DNA of 64,000 nucleotides from Neokomagataea anthophila (GCF_018122595.1 NZ_JAGRQH010000004.1:124001-188000); one strand, 5' to 3'; positions 27,001-35,051 are shown, numbered from the stretch's first letter. The notes: a model not told the origin generated them from the letters alone. Numbers and translations are program-made.

Positions 27001-28576
27001 CACGCTGCGTCTTGGACAAAACTTGCAACGGCGTATCGTCCCCCATAGAGCCCAGCGCCTCTGCAGCGGTCTCCACCATAGGGTGCAAAATCGTTTCCAG
27101 CTCTTCATGCGTCAGGCTGACAGAAACCTGCAAACGCCGTAGCGCCTCCCCTTCTGGTCCTGCAGGCTCCACCGCATCTCGCACCACAGGCGCGATATCC
27201 GTGATACGCTGCGTCCATTCACTATAATCCTGACGATCTGCCAGCATTTCCAGAACATCACTCGGCTGATACAGCCGCGCTTCTTGCAGATCGAGCGCCA
27301 AAGTCTCCCCTGGGCCAAGCCGCCCACGGCGCTGAACACGGGATTCTGGCACCCGCACCATGCCCGTTTCGGAACCTACGATCAGCAGATTATCTGTCGT
27401 GATAGAATAACGCAGCGGGCGCAAACCCGCACGATCCAACCCAGCAACAATCCAGCGTCCATCTGTAGCACATAACGCAGCCGGGCCATCCCACGGCTCC
27501 ATCACCGCATTACAATAGCGGAACATCGCCCGTGCCTTTTCAGACATCGCGGAATCTGCACCAGCAGAGGCAGGCACCAATAATGTCTTCGCCATAGGCG
27601 CATCACGCCCAGAGAAGGTCAGTAATTCAAAGACATTATCCAATGCCGCCGTGTCAGAACCCGAAGCCTGAATGACCGGCTTCAAATCGTCCAAATACGA
27701 GTTCAAATTCGGGTGCGACAAACGCGTCTCATGCGAACGCATCCAGTTAGTATTACCCGAAATGGTGTTGATCTCACCATTATGCGCCACCTTGCGGAAA
27801 GGCTGCGCCAACTTCCACGTTGGGAACGTATTGGTCGAATAACGCTGATGGTAAATGGCAAAGCGGGAGACGAAACGCTCATCCAGCAAATCTGGATAAA
27901 AATCCGTCAGGTTTTCTGCCAAGAACATGCCCTTATAAATCAAAGAACGGCATGACAATGAGCAGACATACAGATCCACATGATCCTGCGTCGCACGGCG
28001 TTCAATCCGGCGGCGGATCACATATAGATCGCGCTCAAACGTCTCTTCATCGCTCCCCAGAGCGTTGCGGATCATGATTTGTTCAATTTCCGGGCGCGTC
28101 TGGTTTGCTTTTTCACCAATGCAAGAGGCATCGATCGGCACCTGACGCCAGCCATAAATACCGTAACCGAAGTTCAGAACCTCGGTCTCAACAATCTGGC
28201 GACCGCGCTCCTGCGCCCCAAGATCCGTCTTCGGCAGGAAGATCATCCCAACCGCGATGCGGCCATCAATCGTGTCATCCTGCGCGCTGCTCTGCACAGC
28301 ATCGGCAAAGAAATCTTGCGGCACTTCAACGTGAATACCTGCACCATCGCCGGTCTTACCATCAGCATCGACCGCACCGCGGTGCCAGATATTGCCCAGC
28401 GCCTCGATCCCGGCTTTCACAACGGCGCGTGAAGGCTGGCCATCTAGAGCAGCGACAAGACCAACGCCACAGGAATCGCGCTCTTGTGACGGGTCATAAA
28501 GCCCTTCCAAGCGCTTCACATTGGCAGCGTATTCTGCGGTGAAATTTTCTGAAGTAGAATGTGTCATATCGTTCAC
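24041..28576 (-). CDS. gltB: Glutamate synthase (NADPH) large subunit
   Basis: A 1511-residue GOGAT alpha subunit that converts glutamine and 2-oxoglutarate to two glutamates. The class II amidotransferase starts at Cys36 (RDSCGVGLVAAL) after a propeptide. The central domain follows, then the FMN-binding synthase domain with SGHSGGTGASPQSSIHYAG, the iron-sulfur region CIMVRQCHSNTCPVGV, and a C-terminal beta-helix rich in Gly (GCGSNGCEYMTGGTVVILG). Length is normal. The GTG start overlaps the gltD stop as GTGA (28573-28576), so translation is coupled; an ATG three codons later is the alternative. The order is gltD then gltB. Confidence 0.97.
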   Translation of the reverse strand: MNDMTHSTSENFTAEYAANVKRLEGLYDPSQERDSCGVGLVAALDGQPSRAVVKAGIEALGNIWHRGAVDADGKTGDGAGIHVEVPQDFFADAVQSSAQDDTIDGRIAVGMIFLPKTDLGAQERGRQIVETEVLNFGYGIYGWRQVPIDASCIGEKANQTRPEIEQIMIRNALGSDEETFERDLYVIRRRIERRATQDHVDLYVCSLSCRSLIYKGMFLAENLTDFYPDLLDERFVSRFAIYHQRYSTNTFPTWKLAQPFRKVAHNGEINTISGNTNWMRSHETRLSHPNLNSYLDDLKPVIQASGSDTAALDNVFELLTFSGRDAPMAKTLLVPASAGADSAMSEKARAMFRYCNAVMEPWDGPAALCATDGRWIVAGLDRAGLRPLRYSITTDNLLIVGSETGMVRVPESRVQRRGRLGPGETLALDLQEARLYQPSDVLEMLADRQDYSEWTQRITDIAPVVRDAVEPAGPEGEALRRLQVSVSLTHEELETILHPMVETAAEALGSMGDDTPLQVLSKTQRGLSNYFRQGFSQVTNPPIDSLRETRVMSLITRLGNLGNVLDQSAEQCDLLQLPSPVLTIGEFDALRRVCGENAAVIDCTFSAADGEEGLRAAIASIRAQAEEHVRCGCSHLFLTDENVSAERAGIPMVLATAAVHVHLVRTSLRTFTSLNVRSSGAIDVHAIAVTIGVGATTVNPSLAQHCIADRLRRGLFGTLTIREAMERYRKAVDKGLLKIMSKFGISIISAYRGGYNFEAIGLSRALVAEFFPGMPSRISGIGLPGIARNILKAHKQAWDQKVEALPIGGRYKLRRKGETHAFSGQLVHMLQSAVTANSFTLYKRYAEGVRQTAPVALRDLLDFKPAHAPIPIDDVESITQIRRRLVAPGISLGALSPEAHETLAIAMNRIGAKSDSGEGGEDPIRATPRPNGDNASSAIKQVASGRFGVTAQYLNDCREIEIKMAQGAKPGEGGQLPGFKVTELIGRLRHATPGVTLISPPPHHDIYSIEDLAQLIYDLKQVNPTATVTVKLVARTGIGTIAAGVAKANADAILISGHSGGTGASPQSSIHYAGLPWEMGLSEAHQVLMLNRLRHRLVLRTDGGIKTGRDVVMAAMLGAEEFGIGTAALVAMGCIMVRQCHSNTCPVGVCVQDERLREKFDGSPEKVINLFTLIAEDVRHILADLGVRSLKDVIGRTDLLRQVSRGADYLDDLDLNSLLVQADPGEHARYCTREGRNEVPDTLDADIMADARPLFSRREKLHLHYTVQNTHRAIGTRVSGEITRQFGMHTLPEGHLTLSLRGSAGQSLGAFAVQGLKLDVEGDANDYVGKGLSGATIVVRKPPSAPWRSEENSIIGNTVLYGATSGKLFAAGQAGERFAVRNSGAITVVEGCGSNGCEYMTGGTVVILGETGDNFGAGFTGGMAYVLDRAGRFEAQVNADTVMLNRVAPGSRWDQELRALVEAHVQETGSTYAEDLLHCWEQTLEQFWHVVPRDYAKVIGYVQEDLSKLSA

Positions 28577-30021
28577 TCCGCCGCTTCCAGCGTGTCCTGC
28601 CCCATCAGGGAACCATCTTCAAATGCACGGTGAATAGCGTCTGCCGCATCGCGCCCATCCTTAATGGCCCACACCACCAAGCTCGCCCCGCGCACAATAT
28701 CACCGCCAGCGAAAACACCCGGCAGACTTGTTTCAAACCCACGCGGCGGCACTTTCAACGTCCCCCAGCGTGTCACAGCCAAGTCAGGCTCTTCCCATTG
28801 TCCCGGCAAATCTTCTGGATCAAAGCCCAAAGCACGGATGACAAGGTCACCTTCCACAATGGCATGTTGTCCTGTTGCCTCAATCGAGCGGCGGCCTGTC
28901 GCATCTGGTGTACCCAAACGCATCTTCTGCACACGCACGCCCGAAACCTGCTCATCTCCCAAGAACGCATCCGGAGCTGAGAGCCACTCAAACCGAGCAC
29001 CCTCTTCCTCAGCATTATACACTTCCTGGCGGGAGCCCGGCATATTAGCTCGGTCACGACGATACACGCAGGTCACTTCTGCCGCACCTTGGCGGATAGA
29101 GGTACGCACACAATCCATCGCCGTGTCGCCACCACCGATCACAACAACCCGACGACCTTTCGCATGCAGCGCCACATCATTACCGGGGTCTTCATGGTAG
29201 CCACGACGATTAGACGCAGTCAGAAAATCAATGGCATTCACCACACCAGTCAACTCAGAACCGGGCACATTAATCGCGCGCGAACGATATACACCCGTTG
29301 CTAAGAACACGGCGTGATGGCGCGTCCGTAAGTCTGCCAGAGACGTCTCACCAGTACCTGCGCCAATCGGCGTTGACAGATGGAAGATCACCCCCTGCTC
29401 TTCCAACAGCTTCCAACGGCGTTCAACCACATCTTTTTCAAGCTTGAAGCTCGGTATGCCGTAGGTCAGCAAACCACCGACACGGTCTTGGCGCTCATAC
29501 ACATGCACCTCATACCCTTTACGACGCAGGCGCTCAGCACATGCCAACCCTGCGGGGCCAGACCCGACAATCCCAACACTCCGTTGGATCTCATGATCTG
29601 GCTTAACCGGCTTCACCCACCCCTCGGCAAAGGCATTTTCCGTAACAAAGCGTTCAACAGCGCCAATCGTGACACTCTCAAAACCCTTATTGATCACGCA
29701 ATTACCTTCACACAGACGATCTTGTGGGCAAATGCGGCCACAGATTTCTGGGAACGTATTGGTCGCTGCAGACATTTCATAAGCGTCCTGCAATCGGTTT
29801 TCCGCCGTGAGCTTCAACCAATCAGGAATATTATTCCCTAACGGACAATGCACAGAGCAAAACGGAATGCCGCATTGTGAACACCGAGAAGCCTGCTCTT
29901 CTGCGCGGGCACGCGCGAAACCTTGATAGATTTCACCAAAATCCTGCTTCCGCTCCTCTGCGCTACGCTTCTCAGGCAGCTTTTGAGAGAGCTCGACGAA
30001 TTGCAGCATTCGCTCCGTCAT
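28573..30021 (-). CDS. gltD: Glutamate synthase small subunit
   Basis: A 482-residue FAD/NADPH-binding GOGAT beta subunit that feeds electrons to GltB. The N-terminus holds two cysteine clusters, CSQCGIPFCSVHCPLGNNIP and CGRICPQDRLCEGNC, for [4Fe-4S] centres. It then has the FAD-binding VGIVGSGPAGLACAERL, the NADPH-binding VVVIGGGDTAMDCVRT and the C-terminal GVFAGGDIVRGASLVVWAI. Start: ATG 30021 with GAGGAG about 10 bases upstream; an ATG four codons later is possible. It is the promoter-proximal gene of the gltD-gltB unit and sits behind a long structured leader. Confidence 0.96.
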   Translation of the reverse strand: MTERMLQFVELSQKLPEKRSAEERKQDFGEIYQGFARARAEEQASRCSQCGIPFCSVHCPLGNNIPDWLKLTAENRLQDAYEMSAATNTFPEICGRICPQDRLCEGNCVINKGFESVTIGAVERFVTENAFAEGWVKPVKPDHEIQRSVGIVGSGPAGLACAERLRRKGYEVHVYERQDRVGGLLTYGIPSFKLEKDVVERRWKLLEEQGVIFHLSTPIGAGTGETSLADLRTRHHAVFLATGVYRSRAINVPGSELTGVVNAIDFLTASNRRGYHEDPGNDVALHAKGRRVVVIGGGDTAMDCVRTSIRQGAAEVTCVYRRDRANMPGSRQEVYNAEEEGARFEWLSAPDAFLGDEQVSGVRVQKMRLGTPDATGRRSIEATGQHAIVEGDLVIRALGFDPEDLPGQWEEPDLAVTRWGTLKVPPRGFETSLPGVFAGGDIVRGASLVVWAIKDGRDAADAIHRAFEDGSLMGQDTLEAAE

Positions 30022-30137
30022 GCACCCACACTCCTCTTCTCAATGCTCAACACACGCAGCAAGTCCCCTCACCCGCGCCACAGAACACGTTATTTTTTAA
30101 GTTTCTCCCTGCTAAAACCTCACCCGCAACAATAATA

Positions 30138-30270
30138 GTCAGCATTACTGACCTATTTTTTTATTCAATCGATCAAGAAATGATCAATGCGCCTCAATTT
30201 TTAATAATAAGGTCCTTTTCGGACCCAATTGTTGAGAATGACTATCAAAAACAACTAGTTTAGTTGTTTT
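30138..30270 (-). promoter_or_regulatory. Structured region upstream of gltD: three hairpins
   Basis: In the 489-bp gap between gltD and tRNA-Leu there are three inverted repeats. They are AAAACAACT / AGTTGTTTT (about 30247-30270), GGTCC-TTTTC-GGACC (30211-30225, TTATTATT following on the minus strand) and GTCAG-CATTA-CTGAC (about 30138-30152, TATTATT following). Two direct GATCAA elements lie at 30171-30176 and 30182-30187. Read leftward these could be a gltD leader or a small RNA; no gene was found here. Confidence 0.4.
30233..30247. promoter_or_regulatory. Fur-like box in the gltD / tRNA-Leu gap
   Basis: TGAGAATGACTATCA matches the 7-1-7 Fur box core TGATAAT-N-ATTATCA at all but two defined positions. 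It lies about 212 bases upstream of gltD and between two hairpins. No iron gene is adjacent. Confidence 0.4.
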
Positions 30271-30425
30271 ATATCAATATCTTATGAGTATTTTTGTTTT
30301 TTAAACGTAATATCCAAAATTGGCCACCACACACCTTCAAGCATATGCCCCATTCCAAAAACTCATACCAAAGACACCTCAATTCATCTTTTTTACATTT
30401 TTATGGATATTCACCATTTTCACCA

Positions 30426-30454
30426 TTGACGCCGCCACCCCGTCGGGCTAAACG
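30426..30454 (+). promoter_or_regulatory. Candidate promoter of tRNA-Leu
   Basis: TTGACG, a 17-base GC-rich spacer and TAAACG give a sigma70-like promoter whose start would be about 50 bases before the tRNA. The -35 is good and the -10 is weak. Confidence 0.4.
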
Positions 30455-30510
30455 CCTCTTCACCGAGCCGGAGCGCTTCAGGAAACTGAAACGAAAACGG
30501 TGGCCTCTAT

Positions 30511-30597
30511 GCCCAGATGGCGGAATTGGTAGACGCGCAGGTTTCAGGTACCTGTGTCCGAAAGGACGTGGAAGTTCGAGTCTTCTTCTGGGCACCA
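30511..30597 (+). tRNA. tRNA-Leu (anticodon CAG)
   Basis: An 87-nt cloverleaf with CCA encoded. The acceptor arm GCCCAGA pairs with TCTGGGC, followed by discriminator A and CCA. The D arm contains GGAATTGGTAGACGCG. The anticodon stem CAGGT / ACCTG holds the loop TTCAGGT, giving anticodon CAG for the codon CUG. A long variable arm (GTGTCC...GGACGTGG) is typical of leucine tRNA, and the T arm has GTTCGAGTC. No integrase or att repeat was seen beside it. Confidence 0.95.
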
Positions 30598-30676
30598 TTA
30601 CTTTATAGATCAGGCCGGATCGGCCCCCAACTACTGGCCGCATCGCCCTGCATCTTCAAAACAGCGGTGATACGAC

Positions 30677-31321
30677 ATGAGCCAGCAGAACGCCATCCAT
30701 CTTCATGACGGCGACCTGCCGGCAGATCTCGACCTCGGATCAGTTGTCGCCATTGACACTGAGACCATGGGCCTCAACCCACATCGTGACCGCTTGTGCC
30801 TCGTACAGCTTTCTTCCGGCAATGGCGAAGCGCATCTCGTGCAAATACGCCCCACGTCCCTTGGTGGCCGCGGCGCAGATGCCCCCAACCTTAAAGCCCT
30901 GATCAGCAACCCCAACATCACCAAGCTCATGCATTTTGCACGCTTCGATGTTGCCGTGCTTCAACATACATTCGGCGTTGATGTTCCATCCGTCCTTTGT
31001 ACAAAAATTGCCGCACGCCTTGTTTATACCTTCACAGACCGCCACGGCCTCGCTTATCTGTGCCGTGACCTTCTCGGCGTTGAACTCAGCAAGCAACAAC
31101 AAAGTTCTGACTGGGGCTCCCCAACCTTAAGCGAAGACCAAATGCGCTATGCGGCATCAGACGTCTTGTACCTGCATGCGCTTTGGGCCAAGCTCGAAGC
31201 TATGCTGATCCGTGAAAACCGCCGCGACCTCGCACAGTCTTGCTACGACTTCCTTTCCGCGCGCGCAAAACTGGATCTACTCGGCTACGAAGACCCCGAT
31301 ATTTTCTCACATCGCGCCTAA
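30677..31321 (+). CDS. nrnC: NanoRNase C (RNase D-like DEDD exonuclease)
   Basis: A 214-residue protein with only the DEDD exonuclease domain, lacking the HRDC domains of full-length RNase D. Catalytic motifs: VAIDTETMGLNPHRDRLCLVQ (Exo I), LMHFARFDVAVLQ (Exo II) and DQMRYAASDVLYLHALW (Exo III, Y-type). Length and sequence match alphaproteobacterial NrnC, which degrades very short RNA and pGpG and stands in for Orn. It is probably essential, since no orn is seen here (the window is only a fragment). It leads directly into kdsD, 7 bases later, so it likely starts the kdsD-lptCAB operon. Confidence 0.88.
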   Translation: MSQQNAIHLHDGDLPADLDLGSVVAIDTETMGLNPHRDRLCLVQLSSGNGEAHLVQIRPTSLGGRGADAPNLKALISNPNITKLMHFARFDVAVLQHTFGVDVPSVLCTKIAARLVYTFTDRHGLAYLCRDLLGVELSKQQQSSDWGSPTLSEDQMRYAASDVLYLHALWAKLEAMLIRENRRDLAQSCYDFLSARAKLDLLGYEDPDIFSHRA

Positions 31322-31328
31322 CACCCAG

Positions 31329-32321
31329 ATGTCCCAGCCTTCAGCAAGCCTGCACGCTCACCAGTCAGCATACCAAACCCTGCTCACAGAACGCGCAGGG
31401 CTGGAGGCTCTCAGCACCGCTCTCAACGGCCCCCTCGGCCGCTCCTTTGACGATGCGGTACGAATGATCTTTGACTGCACAGGTCGCCTCGCCGTCACAG
31501 GCATCGGAAAATCCGGTCATATTGGACGCAAGATTCAAGCGACCCTCGCGTCAACCGGCACCCCCTCTCTCTTTATTCACCCCGCTGAAGCTGCCCACGG
31601 GGATCTCGGCATGCTGGCTGAAGGCGATCTTATTCTCGCCCTCTCCAACTCAGGGGAAACAGCAGAACTCGCCGCAATATTAACCTACGCCGCACGCCGC
31701 AATATTAACGTCATCGCCATCACCGCTATGGCTGATTCCGCTTTAGCCCGCGCCGCCTCACTCACCCTCCTTCTTCCGCGCGCCTCTGAAGCATGCCCAA
31801 TGGGTCTTGCCCCCACCACAAGCACGCTCATGCAACTGGCCTTGGGAGATGCACTCGCTATCGCCCTACTGGAACGTCGTAATTTCACCGCTGAAGATTT
31901 TGGTACATTCCACCCCGGCGGTCGCCTCGGCGCGCAATTACGCCCAGTCCGTGACCTCATGCACTCAGGCGATGCACTTCCTTTAGGCCAGCCAGATCTT
32001 TCCTTGCAGGATGTTATTCTTGAAATGACACGCAAGACATTCGGCTGCATGGGTGTTATCAATGACGAAGGCGCCCTGTGCGGCCTGATTACAGACGCAG
32101 ATTTGCGTCATGCCCTTCTGGGCAACTTGCACACCATCACCGCAAGGGACGTCATGAATCATAACCCCATCACGACGACCCCATCGACGTTGGCTCAAGA
32201 TGCATTACGTCAGATGAATGCACGCTCCAAACCCATCACAAGCCTCTTTGTCCTTGATCAAAACCAGCGACCAGTCGGCATTGTACATCTCCATGACCTC
32301 CTTCGCGCAGGCCTCCGGTGA
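31329..32321 (+). CDS. kdsD: Arabinose-5-phosphate isomerase (KdsD/KpsF family)
   Basis: A 330-residue SIS plus CBS-pair protein that converts ribulose-5-phosphate to arabinose-5-phosphate, the first step of Kdo synthesis for LPS. The SIS domain contains VTGIGKSGHIGRKIQATLAS, HPAEAAHGDLGML and ILALSNSGETAEL. Later come FHPGGRLGAQL and two CBS motifs (DLMHSGDALPL and ARDVMNHNPITTTP). ATG 31329 gives the usual family start; the longer in-frame frame from 31212 overlaps nrnC. Its TGA overlaps the lptC GTG start (GTGA), so the two are translationally coupled. Confidence 0.94.
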   Translation: MSQPSASLHAHQSAYQTLLTERAGLEALSTALNGPLGRSFDDAVRMIFDCTGRLAVTGIGKSGHIGRKIQATLASTGTPSLFIHPAEAAHGDLGMLAEGDLILALSNSGETAELAAILTYAARRNINVIAITAMADSALARAASLTLLLPRASEACPMGLAPTTSTLMQLALGDALAIALLERRNFTAEDFGTFHPGGRLGAQLRPVRDLMHSGDALPLGQPDLSLQDVILEMTRKTFGCMGVINDEGALCGLITDADLRHALLGNLHTITARDVMNHNPITTTPSTLAQDALRQMNARSKPITSLFVLDQNQRPVGIVHLHDLLRAGLR

Positions 32322-33103
32322 ACCAAGAAACCCCACCGTCTAACGGCCCAATACCTCGCCCTCAGCGGGATGATTTCAGCCAAGAGCGCCGCGAAACGAT
32401 TTCACGATTGGACGCCCTGCGTCAGGCAGCGCTTGAGCGGGACCGCGCCATCCCAAACGCACAGGATCTTGCTCGCCGCCGCACAGTCGTTGCTTTTGCA
32501 AAAAAAGCTCTTCCGACGTTAGCTATTCTACTGCTCGTTTCTATCGCCGCATGGCCCGAGGTCACGCATCTCGTCAGCCAGAACCGCGCTGCCATGCGTG
32601 AAATGGCACGCCTCCGCGTCGAAAGCGGCAATATGGAAGATGCCGTATATCGTGGCCTTGATGAACACCAACGCCCCTACACGATTTCAGCCCGCGTCAC
32701 TCACCAAGACGGACCAGACCGCGTTGACCTGACCAACCCCGTGGCCGACATTATGCTACCGGGCTCTGGCTGGGCACAAATCCAAGCCGATCGCGGGGTC
32801 TATATGCAGCACGAACAGACACTGAACCTAGACGGACATGTTGTTTTGTATCGTGACGACGGCACCCTACTCAATGGCCCCTCCGCCGATCTGGACTTAA
32901 AACATGACGTCGTCGCCTCCCATGACAGCGTCCATGCAGAAGGCCCTTTTGGCACAGAAGATGCTCAGGGGTATTTTCTGGATCAACATGAGGGTATCAT
33001 GCAGTTCACCGGTGCGGGACAAACCGTCCGGTTTGACGATTCCAGTACTGGGACACAATCTGGGCCTCAGCCCTCACCCAAAGGAGCACATACGGCACCA
33101 TGA
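32318..33103 (+). CDS. lptC: LPS export protein LptC
   Basis: A 261-residue bitopic protein: a charged cytoplasmic N-terminus (about 1-60, longer than in E. coli), one membrane helix (about 62-84, ALPTLAILLLVSIAAWP) and a periplasmic LptC/OstA-like domain with GSGWAQIQADRGVYMQHEQT, LNLDGHVVLYRDDGTLL and HAEGPFGTEDAQG repeats. LptC links the LptBFG ABC transporter to LptA in the periplasmic LPS bridge. It starts at GTG 32318 (overlap with kdsD) and ends in an ATGA overlap with lptA. The position in kdsD-lptC-lptA-lptB supports the assignment. Confidence 0.9.
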   Translation: MNQETPPSNGPIPRPQRDDFSQERRETISRLDALRQAALERDRAIPNAQDLARRRTVVAFAKKALPTLAILLLVSIAAWPEVTHLVSQNRAAMREMARLRVESGNMEDAVYRGLDEHQRPYTISARVTHQDGPDRVDLTNPVADIMLPGSGWAQIQADRGVYMQHEQTLNLDGHVVLYRDDGTLLNGPSADLDLKHDVVASHDSVHAEGPFGTEDAQGYFLDQHEGIMQFTGAGQTVRFDDSSTGTQSGPQPSPKGAHTAP

Positions 33104-34050
33104 TGCGTCCCTTTCAAACCCACCTCCTCAGCGCACTAACCGCACTGCTCTGCACCGCAGCACCACTCTGCATCAGCACAGCCCACGCGACTGCAGGAGA
33201 ACAAGACCTTTCACACGGCCAAACCGTCAAATTGTTTTGGAAGGGTGAAGAAGTTTATGATCGTAACTCTCAAACCGTCACCCTCAGCGGCGGCGCGCGG
33301 GCTATTCGTGGCGATGTCACCGTCGATGCTGATACGCTAATCGGCTACCTCCGCAAAAAGAACCAACCGACCCAAGACCCTCAGCAAAAAAGCGATAGCT
33401 CCGACCCCATGAGCGGCTCGCTGGAACTTTACCGGCTCGAAGCCCGTGGACACGTCCATGTCTACAATCAGGCAGACCAAGCATGGGGGGACCGCGGCAT
33501 GTATGACATGGACCAAGCAGTCATGCTGCTCACAGGCCATGCTCTGCGCCTCACAACTCCACAAGACATTCTAACCGCGCGTGATGTCATGGAATATCAT
33601 GCACGAGATCACATGTCCGTCGGGCGCGGCAATGCTACCGTGACCACCAATGACGGCAAACAAGTCCAAGCGGATGTACTCGCTGCTTACACCGCCCCAC
33701 AAAGCACAACACCCACAACACCAGCCCCACAATCTGCCAATACGAATACCACCAATGGCCCACTGGGCGGCGGCAGTTCAAAACTTGACCGCGCCTATGG
33801 TTGGGGTCATGTCATTATTCGTACGCAGAACCAGACAGCCACAGGCGATCGCGGCGTCTATGTGGCCGATAGCCAAATCGCACGTTTGATTGGTCATGTG
33901 CATGTGACACAAGGCCAAAATCAAAATAACGGTTCCCAAGCTATCGTGAACATGAAAACGGGCATTGCCACCATGCTGCCCGGCAGCGATTCTCCCATCC
34001 AAGGGCTTGTCGTTCCCAATGAAGCCGCCCCGTCTCAGCCGCATAAGTGA
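33100..34050 (+). CDS. lptA: LPS transport periplasmic protein LptA
   Basis: A 316-residue exported protein with a signal peptide (about 1-30, hydrophobic core LLSALTALLCTAA and cleavage near AHA-TAG). The OstA/LptA beta-jellyroll follows: EEVYDRNSQTVTLSGGARAIRGDV, then repeated elements including LLTGHALRL and IARLIGHVHVTQGQNQ. It is longer than E. coli LptA because of a Pro/Thr/Asn-rich insert near residues 205-230. It polymerises or bridges the periplasm for LPS transfer. Starts in an ATGA overlap with lptC. Confidence 0.9.
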   Translation: MMRPFQTHLLSALTALLCTAAPLCISTAHATAGEQDLSHGQTVKLFWKGEEVYDRNSQTVTLSGGARAIRGDVTVDADTLIGYLRKKNQPTQDPQQKSDSSDPMSGSLELYRLEARGHVHVYNQADQAWGDRGMYDMDQAVMLLTGHALRLTTPQDILTARDVMEYHARDHMSVGRGNATVTTNDGKQVQADVLAAYTAPQSTTPTTPAPQSANTNTTNGPLGGGSSKLDRAYGWGHVIIRTQNQTATGDRGVYVADSQIARLIGHVHVTQGQNQNNGSQAIVNMKTGIATMLPGSDSPIQGLVVPNEAAPSQPHK

Positions 34051-34060
34051 CCAAACCACC

Positions 34061-34828
34061 GTGACTTCTGAAACCTCTCCCAGCACCACCCACACACTCA
34101 ACACCAGCACTGGCTTGGTCGCAACAGGCATCGGCAAAACGTATAAAAAGCGTGCCGTTGTTCAAAACGTCTCGCTCAAAGTGCAGCGTGGTGAGGCCGT
34201 GGGCCTACTCGGCCCAAACGGAGCGGGCAAAACAACTAGCTTCTACATGATCGTCGGCCTCGTACAGCCGGACACTGGCTCCATCACACTGGATGGCGCA
34301 GAAATCACAGAACTCCCCATGTACCGCCGTGCTCGCTTAGGCGTTGGTTACCTCCCACAAGAAGCCAGCATCTTCCGCGGCCTCAATGTTGAGCAAAACA
34401 TTATGGCTGCGCTTGAAGTCATTGAAGCTGACCCAGATGTACGAGAAACCATGCTCGACGGCCTCTTGGCTGAGTTTGGCATTACACATCTCCGTCGCTC
34501 CCCTTCTCTAGCACTTTCCGGCGGGGAACGTCGCCGTTTAGAGATTGCCCGCGCCCTCGCCAGCCAACCCAACTATATTCTCTTGGATGAACCACTCGCG
34601 GGCATTGACCCTATTGCCGTCAGTGAAATCCGTGACCTTGTTTCACACCTAAAAGACCGTGGCATCGGCGTACTGATCACAGACCATAACGTCCGTGAAA
34701 CTCTTGAGGTCATTGACCGCGCTTACATCATGCATGGCGGGCAAGTCTTAATGGAAGGCACCCCCGAGGCGATCGTCGCCAATGAAGATGTTCGCCGGGT
34801 CTATCTGGGTGAAAATTTCTCTCTCTAA
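34061..34828 (+). CDS. lptB: LPS export ABC transporter ATP-binding protein LptB
   Basis: About 255 residues from the GTG at 34061. An in-frame ATG at 34019 would overlap lptA by 32 bases and is the alternative; no clear ribosome site decides between them. Walker A LLGPNGAGKTTSFYMIVG, signature LALSGGERRRLEIARALA, Walker B ILLDEPLAGIDPI and the switch histidine in ITDHNVRETL are present. The final NEDVRRVYLGENFSL is the usual LptB C-terminus. It powers LPS extraction from the inner membrane with LptFG, which are not here. In many alphaproteobacteria rpoN and hpf follow; here a terminator does. Confidence 0.93.
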   Translation: MTSETSPSTTHTLNTSTGLVATGIGKTYKKRAVVQNVSLKVQRGEAVGLLGPNGAGKTTSFYMIVGLVQPDTGSITLDGAEITELPMYRRARLGVGYLPQEASIFRGLNVEQNIMAALEVIEADPDVRETMLDGLLAEFGITHLRRSPSLALSGGERRRLEIARALASQPNYILLDEPLAGIDPIAVSEIRDLVSHLKDRGIGVLITDHNVRETLEVIDRAYIMHGGQVLMEGTPEAIVANEDVRRVYLGENFSL

Positions 34829-34837
34829 AAACACAAA

Positions 34838-34874
34838 AAACCACTCAATAGAGCGCTTGTCTATTGAGTGGTTT
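34838..34874. terminator. Bidirectional terminator between lptB and lipoprotein gene
   Basis: AAACCACTCAATAG / CTATTGAGTGGTTT forms a perfect 14-bp stem with a 9-nt loop, with A-rich sequence before and T-rich after. It ends the lptB operon and probably also the leftward lipoprotein transcript. Confidence 0.8.
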
Positions 34875-34895
34875 CTATAAGAATTCACCTTCATA

Positions 34896-35051
34896 TTAAG
34901 GAAAATTTCCATTCCCAACCAAAGGTGAATAAGAAACACTATCCGGAACACTAGAACGTGATACATCACCAATAGATGAGCACGCAGCCAACATTGATAA
35001 TGATAAACCAATAATACCAGCCTTAACAATAAAACGACTATTCTTTGTCAT
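34896..35051 (-). CDS. Small lipoprotein, 51 residues
   Basis: A short gene with a near-perfect ribosome site (AAAAGGAGG, 9 bases before the ATG). It encodes a lipoprotein signal peptide: basic MTKNSRFIVK, a hydrophobic AGIIGLSLSML and the lipobox LAAC with the lipidated Cys at residue 24. The 28-residue mature part is Ser-rich (SSIGDVSRSSVPDS then YSPLVGNGNFP). Serine after the Cys suggests outer-membrane sorting. I recognise no family. It is AT-rich, lies alone, faces lptB across a terminator, and has a TATAAT (minus strand, 35119-35124) about 70 bases upstream. Confidence 0.7.
   Translation of the reverse strand: MTKNSRFIVKAGIIGLSLSMLAACSSIGDVSRSSVPDSVSYSPLVGNGNFP

Noticed and set aside
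30511-30597. tRNA-Leu as an integration site for a mobile element
   Set aside because: No integrase gene, no duplicated tRNA 3' end and no change in gene content on either side.
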